Positions 5,818 to 10,592 of a stretch of DNA of 10,592 nucleotides are shown in pieces (positions within the stretch are counted from its first letter, which is position 1; every line of letters starts with the position of its first letter). The DNA is from an uncultured Candidatus Saccharibacteria bacterium. Its GTDB lineage: Bacteria; Patescibacteriota; Saccharimonadia; Saccharimonadales; Saccharimonadaceae. The translations under genes and the position numbers were made by a program. The DNA is taken from assembly GCA_937902295.1 (NCBI GenBank), contig CALGUM010000062.1, forward strand, positions 1 through 10,592, read 5' to 3'. The notes below the pieces were generated by a model. That model ran no database searches, was not told the DNA's origin, and was given only the letters and a program-made list of their open reading frames with translations.

Positions 5818-6564
5818 CTACTGTATATTTTTGCTGCTCATTACACTCAGTCGCATGCGCCACCGTCGCCACGGGGAGTGGGATGGCCAATGTAGCGCAA
5901 GGGTGTTCCAGCCGTATCTGTAGCGACGCTGCATGTCATTTTGCCGCAACGCGCGTGCCGAAATTCCTACCACAAGTGTTGGCATAAAAACAATCGGTTG
6001 GGTAGGCTGTATATGCGCGCTTATCTCCATGTCGTCATGAATATCGGTGCGCTCTCGGTGCACTTCATCTGCAATCGCATCCCACGCCGTGCGCCGCAGT
6101 GCGCAATTTGATCCGAAAATCGGCCAGTTCGCGAGCGCCGAGCCGACCAGCAAAAAATATGCATACATATACCACACTTGTGCCAGCCTTGCTCGAATAC
6201 GATTCGTCCCATAAAAATCACCTGGCCCCGTGACACCTGCTGCTTCGGGTCTTGCCTGCATCTTTTTTTCGATGCGCTCAATCCAGTCGCTCGGTACAAT
6301 CGAGTCTGCGTCGCAGCGTGCTATGATATCGCCCTTACTTTCACTCACACCTCTATAGACAGCAGGCATGATTCCTTGCTGAGGTTCAACGATAACTCTT
6401 ACTCCATACGAACGTGCCACTTCGGCCGTCCGATCACTGCTATTATTGTCAACAATGATAATTTCATCGGGTGTACGGGTCTGAGAAAGCAAGGCCTCTA
6501 TACACGCAGGGAGTACTTCTTCTTCATTGTAGGCCGGCACAACTACAGATATTGTCATGTGCAT
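5818..6564 (-). CDS. Family 2 glycosyltransferase (GT-A fold)
   Basis: The 248-aa protein would transfer a sugar from a nucleotide-sugar donor to a surface glycan, lipid or protein. It begins with the GT2 strand SVVVPAYNEEE (6-16), then VDNNSSDRT (38-46), GDIIARCDADS containing the metal-binding DxD (85-87), a hydrophobic stretch WYMYAYFLLVGSALA with the acceptor-side FGSNCALRRTAW, and HDDMEIS at the place of the catalytic acid motif. One membrane-associated segment is likely, so it probably works at the inner face of the membrane. The tail is short and basic, without the membrane helices of large GT2 enzymes. The start is uncertain: ATG at 6564 or ATG at 6558, neither with a Shine-Dalgarno sequence; the promoter position favours 6558. 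Acceptor and donor cannot be told from sequence. Confidence 0.88.
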   Translation of the reverse strand: MHMTISVVVPAYNEEEVLPACIEALLSQTRTPDEIIIVDNNSSDRTAEVARSYGVRVIVEPQQGIMPAVYRGVSESKGDIIARCDADSIVPSDWIERIEKKMQARPEAAGVTGPGDFYGTNRIRARLAQVWYMYAYFLLVGSALANWPIFGSNCALRRTAWDAIADEVHRERTDIHDDMEISAHIQPTQPIVFMPTLVVGISARALRQNDMQRRYRYGWNTLALHWPSHSPWRRWRMRLSVMSSKNIQ

Positions 6565-6567
6565 AGT

Positions 6568-6576
6568 AGTGTACCA
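6568..6576 (-). promoter_or_regulatory. Extended -10 promoter of the glycosyltransferase gene
   Basis: On the minus strand TGG precedes TACACT (6573-6568), resembling the pilin promoter (GATGG-TACACT against GATGG-TATACT). The expected transcription start, about 6561, falls between the two candidate start codons, so translation would begin at the ATG at 6558 on an almost leaderless mRNA. The upstream gene ends only 22 bp away, so read-through from it is also possible. Confidence 0.35.
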
Positions 6577-6598
6577 TCCAGTCGGGCAGTTTGACCAC

Positions 6599-7222
6599 TC
6601 ACAACTTACTAATAATCGGAGCCTGCTGGATAAAGCTATGTTGCTCCAGTACTTGCAATACGGCTTGAGCTACCTCTTCTCTTCCGACATACCATTTAGT
6701 CGGACCATGTGGGGTTAGTTTGAACGGTTTTGGTGAGACGTTTTGAAGCTTTAATACACGGACAATTGTCCAGTCCAGGTCGCTTTCTTCGAGGACGCGC
6801 ACGTGGTCTCGGCCATCATTGATTCTAGCAGGGTCGACAGCACTGACGCCCAGATTGAGCACTCTATCTACAAGCGATATATGATCGCCCGCAACACGCA
6901 CCCCTGTTCCCGTAAGGCTCACGACTCGGCGCATACCGTGGGTCTTCATGACTGCCACAAGTGTACGCATGGCATCGGCTTGAACGTGCGCCGGAGATCC
7001 TTTGACGTGCCCAATAAAGCTTACCACCACGTCTTGACCAGTCAGTAGGTTGCTCAGGTCGTCGGCATTCGTAGCATCACACTGTATGGTGGTTAGCTGC
7101 TTGTGAGGCTCTAGGGTGTTGTTGCCGAATACGCCAGCTTGAACTGAGTGTCCATTGGCCAACGCTTGCTCCACGAACAACTTTCCAGACCGGCCGTTGG
7201 CTGCGATAACAGCTATTTTCAC
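6599..7222 (-). CDS. Atypical SDR, NAD(P)-binding Rossmann protein
   Basis: This 207-aa protein is a single Rossmann domain of the extended-like, atypical short-chain dehydrogenase type (NAD(P)H-binding family, related to flavin/biliverdin reductase-like and SDR_a5 proteins). MKIAVIAANGRSGK (1-14) is the nucleotide loop; the first glycine of the usual GATGxxG is A7 here, while G10 and G13 are kept. Later elements are CDATNADDL, DVVVSFIGH, RRVVSLTGTGV and SDLDWTIVR, all in family order. No classical Tyr-xxx-Lys active site is visible, as is usual in this group, so a binding or redox-sensing role is as possible as catalysis; the substrate is unknown. The start is GTG at 7222 with AGGGGA about 5 nt upstream. 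A promoter with a palindrome on its -10 lies at 7256-7284. The glycosyltransferase follows on the same strand after 34-40 nt. Confidence 0.82.
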   Translation of the reverse strand: MKIAVIAANGRSGKLFVEQALANGHSVQAGVFGNNTLEPHKQLTTIQCDATNADDLSNLLTGQDVVVSFIGHVKGSPAHVQADAMRTLVAVMKTHGMRRVVSLTGTGVRVAGDHISLVDRVLNLGVSAVDPARINDGRDHVRVLEESDLDWTIVRVLKLQNVSPKPFKLTPHGPTKWYVGREEVAQAVLQVLEQHSFIQQAPIISKL

Positions 7223-7245
7223 AATTTCCCCTTATGACTAATGGT

Positions 7246-7259
7246 TGCTATCCATAGCA
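7246..7259. promoter_or_regulatory. Palindrome over the -10 of the SDR-like gene
   Basis: TGCTAT (7246-7251) and ATAGCA (7254-7259) are perfect 6-bp arms around CC. The repeat overlaps the -10 hexamer (7261-7256) and the expected transcription start of the minus-strand gene, so a repressor binding here could shut the promoter. This is a positional inference only. Confidence 0.4.
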
Positions 7260-7284
7260 TATACTTTCTACAGTAGACTGACAA
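7256..7284 (-). promoter_or_regulatory. Promoter of the SDR-like gene
   Basis: On the minus strand TTGTCA (7284-7279), 17 bp, then TATGCT (7261-7256). The start of transcription would lie near 7249, giving a leader of about 27 nt that includes the AGGGGA ribosome binding site. Its -35 is the same hexamer as that of the pspC promoter. Confidence 0.5.
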
Positions 7285-7309
7285 CAGGGCAAGGCATACA
7301 TCTACTCAG

Positions 7310-7382
7310 CCAAGTTCTGTTATAACAGTCGTATTTGCAAACTTGGAGAGTGTGATAAGAAACAAATTATATTTGCATACTT
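7310..7382. repeat. Cluster of inverted and direct repeats in the divergent region
   Basis: Three nested signals occur here. CCAAGTT (7310-7316) pairs with AACTTGG (7340-7346) across 23 nt. Inside it, CTGTTATAACAG (7317-7328) is a perfect 12-bp palindrome, which also reads TGTTATAAC, an extended -10-like sequence, on both strands. TATTTGCAAACTT (7332-7344) recurs as TATTTGCATACTT (7370-7382), 12 of 13 identical at a 38-bp period. Together they suggest a regulatory site or a structured RNA between the two divergent genes; no coding frame explains them. Confidence 0.45.
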
Positions 7383-7416
7383 CTCCTAGGATTTAAGTAG
7401 CCTAACCCGCAGAGAC

Positions 7417-7445
7417 TTGACAATATTTTATTAAAGTGCTATAAT
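7417..7445 (+). promoter_or_regulatory. Near-consensus promoter of the GDPD gene
   Basis: TTGACA (7417-7422), exactly 17 bp, and TATAAT (7440-7445), both perfect sigma-70-type consensus hexamers, plus an extended -10 TGC (7437-7439). It is the strongest promoter in the window. The transcription start would be near 7452, leaving an A-rich leader of about 29 nt. Confidence 0.85.
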
Positions 7446-7480
7446 TTAACTACTATTACGTAAAAACAAAAAATATAAAA

Positions 7481-8221
7481 ATGATTATCATTGGTCATCG
7501 CGGCGCAAAAGGATATATACCCGAAAATACGATTGCTTCATTCGAAAAAGCAATTGCCATTGGCGTGGATATGATCGAACTTGATGTATACGCCCTTAAG
7601 TCCGGCGAAATCGTGGTGATTCATGACCCAACGGTCGATAGAACTACAAACGGTACCGGAAACGTGGCAGATTATACCTTTTCTGCAATTCGAAAACTCG
7701 ATGCAGGCAACGGACAGCTCGTCCCTCTTCTTACAGAAGTTCTTGACATTATCCATCGTCGAATGCCAATTAACATAGAGCTAAAGGGCGCAGGAAGCGC
7801 TCGAGGCGTTGCAAAAATTATACGCCACTATACACGCCACCTTGGATGGCGTCAGGATCTTTTTCTTGTGTCATCATTTGATATCGAAGAGTTACGAACA
7901 TTTGCACGCCTTTCTCCCAAAACACCCACAGCAACGCTATTTACGCGCGTTCCCGCCAGCTACTGGCAGAAGACTCCGGACGAGACGGATCATCCAGCGA
8001 ATATTAGTGTTGCTCACCTAACGCGTAAAACTGTGCAAAATGCGCATAAAAAAGGTATGAGAGTGTACGCTTATACCATCAACAGTCGTTCAGAAGCACA
8101 ACGGATGCGAAAACTGTTCGTTGATGGCATCTTTTCCGATTATCCTGATAGAGTATCTTCACTTAGTGCACGGCCTAGGCGTACCGCTCATTCAAAACGT
8201 CTACTACCTTCTCGCTCATAA
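7481..8221 (+). CDS. Glycerophosphodiester phosphodiesterase (GDPD, UgpQ-like)
   Basis: The 246-aa protein should hydrolyse glycerophosphodiesters such as glycerophosphocholine to glycerol-3-phosphate and an alcohol. The GDPD TIM-barrel signature is complete: GHRGAKGYIPENT (5-17, catalytic H6, E15), IELDV (32-36, metal ligands E33 and D35), VIHDP (46-50, catalytic H48), VPLLTEVLD (81-89), INIELKG (97-103, E100 and K102), and the C-terminal GMRVYAYTIN and DGIFSDYPD elements. There is no signal peptide, so it should act on imported or internal substrates. The ATG at 7481 begins at the first barrel strand; the leader is A-rich and has no Shine-Dalgarno sequence despite a near-consensus promoter. 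The last 47 bp, a basic Arg/Ser-rich tail, overlap the end of the convergent glycerol-3-phosphate dehydrogenase gene, a pathway partner. Confidence 0.93.
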   Translation: MIIIGHRGAKGYIPENTIASFEKAIAIGVDMIELDVYALKSGEIVVIHDPTVDRTTNGTGNVADYTFSAIRKLDAGNGQLVPLLTEVLDIIHRRMPINIELKGAGSARGVAKIIRHYTRHLGWRQDLFLVSSFDIEELRTFARLSPKTPTATLFTRVPASYWQKTPDETDHPANISVAHLTRKTVQNAHKKGMRVYAYTINSRSEAQRMRKLFVDGIFSDYPDRVSSLSARPRRTAHSKRLLPSRS

Positions 8222-9299
8222 GTCGATATAGTGTTACTTTTCCACCCGTGACTGAAATAAAATTATTGACACCTTTCGAGGTATGATCAAGAATCTGAAA
8301 TCCTCGACTTACATCCCGCGTTGAGTGGTGAACTGTTTCTGTGTCTATAGTAAGTGGTTTCTGCAGTGGACGTATGCCTGCGTACACGCGTAACGCATCT
8401 GCATCCTGCATACTTGGCACCATAACGCCTCCTTCACGCACAAGCACATCAACCTCTTCCTGAGTTGGTATATTGTCGTCTGGACTTTCCACAACACGCG
8501 TCGTTGTCCCCATAATACTATGGCCGTCCAGCGGTACTAATAAATCACCGTCAAATTCTGGTCGGCAACGATTCAAAACAGCCGAACTCAGCGGCGCATC
8601 GAACACAATCATAGTCCCTTTGTCGTACATCATTTCTAAAGAGATACCCGCGAGCGCCGTAATGACTCCCGTCCACACACCAGTCGCATTTATAACCACG
8701 TCACATGAAATTGTTTTGTTTTCTCCAGTTTTTTTATCTTGGACATGGACCGAAGAGATCATATTATTATCAAACGAAAACCTCTCAACTCGGTGATTAG
8801 TAATAAATCGTGCCGGTATCTCGGCGCTTTCGGCAGCTTTTCGATTCAAAGTAACCAACGCCATGCCGTCAATGGTGCCGTCCGGCACAATAAACGCGCG
8901 TTTTACTGCATTCGACACATACGGTTCATGTTTGCGTGCAGTTTCGACACTTATTTCTTCGATCGGTATGCCCGCCGCCCGACAAGCGTTCTCTAACGCA
9001 TCACCATGACTCGCCTCTTCATCATTCATAGCTAAAAATAATCCGCCAGTCTTCCGAATTACGTCAGGAATGATAGTGCTCAAACGTTGGTTTTCTAAAA
9101 AACAAGCAGCAGCAACACTCGTGTCATTAACTGCATATCGAGCCCCGCTATGTAACATGCCATGAAAGTGACCAGTCGTACCAGATGCCATACTACCCTG
9201 TTCAATAAGTGTAACGCTATACCCCGATTCAGCGGCAAGACGAGCGATGCCCGTTCCAGTTGCGCCACCGCCAATAATCACAACCGATACGTTCTTCAT
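8175..9299 (-). CDS. FAD-dependent glycerol-3-phosphate dehydrogenase (GlpA/GlpD-like, catalytic domain only)
   Basis: The 374-aa protein is a DAO-family flavoenzyme expected to oxidise sn-glycerol-3-phosphate to dihydroxyacetone phosphate. It shows the FAD loop IIGGGATGTG (8-17), the E33 ribose ligand, ASGTTGHFHG, LHSGARYA (49-56, with R54 at the usual substrate-binding arginine), DGTIDGMAL, VINATGVW, YAGIRPL with the second phosphate-binding arginine, and the closing GGKVTLYRLMSEKVVD. GlpA adds a C-terminal iron-sulfur domain and GlpD a helical cap; both are absent, and no GlpB or GlpC is nearby, so the electron acceptor is unknown. Other DAO enzymes, such as hydroxyglutarate oxidase, are an alternative. 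The ATG at 9299 is preferred since the FAD strand follows at once; GTG at 9317 is possible. Neither has a good Shine-Dalgarno sequence and I see no convincing promoter. The stop lies inside the convergent GDPD gene. Confidence 0.85.
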   Translation of the reverse strand: MKNVSVVIIGGGATGTGIARLAAESGYSVTLIEQGSMASGTTGHFHGMLHSGARYAVNDTSVAAACFLENQRLSTIIPDVIRKTGGLFLAMNDEEASHGDALENACRAAGIPIEEISVETARKHEPYVSNAVKRAFIVPDGTIDGMALVTLNRKAAESAEIPARFITNHRVERFSFDNNMISSVHVQDKKTGENKTISCDVVINATGVWTGVITALAGISLEMMYDKGTMIVFDAPLSSAVLNRCRPEFDGDLLVPLDGHSIMGTTTRVVESPDDNIPTQEEVDVLVREGGVMVPSMQDADALRVYAGIRPLQKPLTIDTETVHHSTRDVSRGFQILDHTSKGVNNFISVTGGKVTLYRLMSEKVVDVLNERYA

Positions 9300-9376
9300 C
9301 CATACATCATCTCGCACTAGAGAAAAAAAGTACAGTCATCATATTGCCAGACCGCGCCACTACCTTACCTTGGCAC

Positions 9377-9401
9377 ACTAGTGAGCTAACTATCCACTAG
9401 T
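9377..9401 (-). terminator. Stem-loop spanning the stop codon of the antiporter gene
   Basis: ACTAGTG (9377-9383) and CACTAGT (9395-9401) form a perfect 7-bp stem with an 11-nt loop that contains the TAG stop (9392-9390). It is not followed by a U-tract on the minus strand, so it is a weak terminator candidate or a 3' mRNA structure. Confidence 0.3.
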
Positions 9402-10364
9402 CATCAAATAAAACACATAGAGTGCGTACAACCCTAAGAACAATACCCCAGCTCCACGGTTCAAGCGCATTTTGCCAATTATAAGCACGACGAACAGCAC
9501 TATAGATGCGATTACAGCGATGCCTATATTCAGCAATAAGGGATCACTAATAGCAAGTGGCGAGACCAGACTTGCTACTCCAATCACCCACAAGATGTTA
9601 AATATATTTGACCCAACAATATTACCTATAGCCAAATCGGACTTACGGCGATACACGGCAACTACCGTAGTGGCTAGCTCTGGTAGCGAAGTGCCTACTG
9701 CCACTACGGTCAATCCTATGGCTAGCTCTGGAATGCCGGCGGCTCGTGCTAATATTTCCGCACCGTCAATCGTTAACATAGCACCTACGGCAAGCCCGGT
9801 CAGTCCTGCTACCGACATAGTCAGGGAAATGGCATAAGGATAGCTCTTTGCATTGAATCTAAGTAGTTGCAAGAGCTTGGTGCCAATTGGTGGCGGCTTT
9901 CGTGACAGTGTATACACATACCACATAAAAAGCGTAAAAAGTATAAGTAATCCTACACCATCGAGCCGACCTATAGAATTAACTCCTGGCACCAACAGCG
10001 TATCCAAGCTCATGATTAGTAATATGCCCGAAGCTACAATCAAAAAAGGTATCTCTTTTTTGATTGTAGAACGGCTGACAGTGAGCGTACCCACCAACGC
10101 GGCTATGCCCAATGCAAAGAAGACGTTAGCAATGTTACTACCGATAATATTGCCGATTCCAATATCGGTACTCTCACTAAATATCGCAGTGATAGCAATC
10201 ACCAGCTCTGGCATACTTGTGCCAAACGCCACTATTGTCAGACCGATAACAAGCGGAGAGATATTGGAGCGAGTCGCGATAGACGAAGCACCGCGCACCA
10301 GCCCTTCTGCGCCGACCAGTAAAATCACCAGGCCTAATACGAACAATATAAAAGCCTCAAGCAT
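9390..10364 (-). CDS. CaCA-family sodium/calcium antiporter (YrbG-like)
   Basis: The 324-aa integral membrane protein has about ten hydrophobic segments and both alpha repeats of the calcium/cation antiporter superfamily. Repeat 1 has GLTIVAFGTSMPEL (41-54, ion-binding E53) and GNIIGSN (71-77). Repeat 2 has GLTVVAVGTSLPEL (217-230, E229) and a matching GNIVGSN. The halves are inverted copies that together form the transport site, exchanging sodium (or protons) for calcium or another cation at the cytoplasmic membrane. Length is usual for bacterial members. The ATG at 10364 has GGAGGGCGGAG just upstream, a strong ribosome binding site, but I could not pick a promoter with confidence. It is alone, 90 bp upstream of the G3P dehydrogenase gene on the same strand. 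Codons 99-111 coincide with a perfect 15-bp inverted repeat, described separately. Confidence 0.93.
   Translation of the reverse strand: MLEAFILFVLGLVILLVGAEGLVRGASSIATRSNISPLVIGLTIVAFGTSMPELVIAITAIFSESTDIGIGNIIGSNIANVFFALGIAALVGTLTVSRSTIKKEIPFLIVASGILLIMSLDTLLVPGVNSIGRLDGVGLLILFTLFMWYVYTLSRKPPPIGTKLLQLLRFNAKSYPYAISLTMSVAGLTGLAVGAMLTIDGAEILARAAGIPELAIGLTVVAVGTSLPELATTVVAVYRRKSDLAIGNIVGSNIFNILWVIGVASLVSPLAISDPLLLNIGIAVIASIVLFVVLIIGKMRLNRGAGVLFLGLYALYVFYLMTSG
10034..10069. repeat. Perfect 15-bp inverted repeat inside the antiporter gene
   Basis: CTACAATCAAAAAAG (10034-10048) and CTTTTTTGATTGTAG (10055-10069) are exact complements around a 6-nt loop, GTATCT. An A6 tract on one arm and a T6 tract on the other make it look like a bidirectional terminator, but it lies in codons 99-111 (S-T-I-K-K-E-I-P-F-L-I-V) of an intact gene, at a cytoplasmic-type charged loop. 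Confidence 0.8.
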
Positions 10365-10440
10365 ATGTACTCCGCCCTCCGTCTAGTTTCGTAAGTTTGT
10401 TTGCAGCGTATGTTCGTTCTGTGTGTTGCATAAGAATTTT

Positions 10441-10592
10441 ACCTATTATTGTGACAGTGTGGATGATTATTGTATAGGCTGTAAAATGTGTACTCTTGGC
10501 TCAGATTATGAGTCACGGAACTTTTAAACCTCAGGATGACGATATCCTATCTGCTCAACTTACCAGCGACAAGCTTACTAGTTCCAACTAAT
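10441..10592 (+). other. Possible beginning of a plus-strand gene at the window edge (unresolved)
   Basis: A weak plus-strand promoter can be drawn: TTGTGA (10449-10454), 18 bp, TATAGG (10473-10478). Beyond it are two candidate starts: ATG at 10508, giving a complete 27-aa acidic peptide ending at TAA 10589-10591, and ATG at 10536, whose frame (MTISYLLNLPATSLL...) is still open at the window end. Neither has a Shine-Dalgarno sequence. GGCTCA-5-TGAGTC (10498-10514) could form a small hairpin over the first ATG. On the minus strand a frame open from the edge stops at 10547-10549 and could be the tail of another gene. I cannot choose between these. Confidence 0.2.

Noticed and set aside
7285..7480. 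tRNA, riboswitch or other known structured RNA in the divergent region
   Set aside because: I could find no cloverleaf, no CCA-type acceptor and no motif of a riboswitch class I know; only the palindromes and repeats reported above.
10034..10069. Programmed frameshift at the A6 tract in the antiporter gene
   Set aside because: The codons read ATC AAA AAA GAG, so the slippery heptamer A AAA AAG is out of phase; the frame continues intact through the second alpha repeat, and the A tract is itself inside the stem.
9472..10386. Long plus-strand open frames (121 and 177 codons) opposite the antiporter
   Set aside because: Low-complexity, Ser/Ile/Pro-rich translations are the expected antisense of a hydrophobic protein gene, and the sense strand has clear CaCA motifs.
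1..10592. CRISPR array, insertion sequence, phage gene, toxin-antitoxin pair or defence island
   Set aside because: No regularly spaced direct repeats, transposase or integrase motifs, terminal inverted repeats or defence domains are visible on either strand.

Overview
The window looks like a piece of a Patescibacteria (CPR) chromosome, most likely Candidatus Saccharibacteria. The main pointer is the type IV pilin at 3825-4358. Its class III leader and following helix (AYNGIQ, then RDAQRKSDI, then an ALE-YYNDKGVYP stretch) match the style of Saccharibacteria pilins as I remember them. Compact packing, many very short leaders, generally moderate GC and TGA used as a stop (so not the recoded code of SR1/Gracilibacteria) fit this. 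No rRNA, tRNA or other marker is present, so the assignment is an inference.

Layout. 1-452 (-): 5' part of a membrane-anchored SGNH/GDSL hydrolase cut by the window edge. 571-618: a 16-bp-stem hairpin behind the next gene. 626-1807 (-): a GC-rich Glu/Leu/Phe/Val-type amino acid dehydrogenase with its own promoter. 1946-3658 (-): a tightly coupled three-gene operon, PspC-domain protein, LiaF-like 'toastrack' membrane protein, then a small rhodanese. 3825-4358 (-) and 4458-5798 (+): a pilin and a GltS-type sodium:glutamate symporter, divergent from a 99-bp region with two extended -10 promoters. 5818-6564 (-): family 2 glycosyltransferase. 6599-7222 (-): atypical SDR-type NAD(P)-binding protein. 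7223-7480: repeat-rich divergent regulatory region. 7481-8221 (+): glycerophosphodiester phosphodiesterase, overlapping tail to tail by 47 bp with 8175-9299 (-), a GlpA/GlpD-like FAD glycerol-3-phosphate dehydrogenase. 9390-10364 (-): CaCA-family cation antiporter containing a perfect 15-bp inverted repeat. 10365-10592: the antiporter leader and the possible beginning of an unresolved neighbour. No stretch above 300 bases lacks a gene.

How the genes fit together. Three functional themes appear. (1) Envelope stress: PspC, toastrack and rhodanese recall the pspA-E and lia systems. (2) Scavenging: GDPD releases glycerol-3-phosphate from glycerophosphodiesters and the GlpA-like enzyme would oxidise it to dihydroxyacetone phosphate; GltS imports acidic amino acid, while the dehydrogenase may deaminate an amino acid, although its specificity residue argues against glutamate. 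(3) Surface: pilin, glycosyltransferase and anchored SGNH hydrolase. I see no mobile element, phage gene, CRISPR array or defence system. The least ordinary signals are the psp-like operon, the near-leaderless extended -10 promoters, the tail-to-tail G3P gene pair, the perfect inverted repeat inside the antiporter gene, and the palindromes and repeats at 7246-7382.
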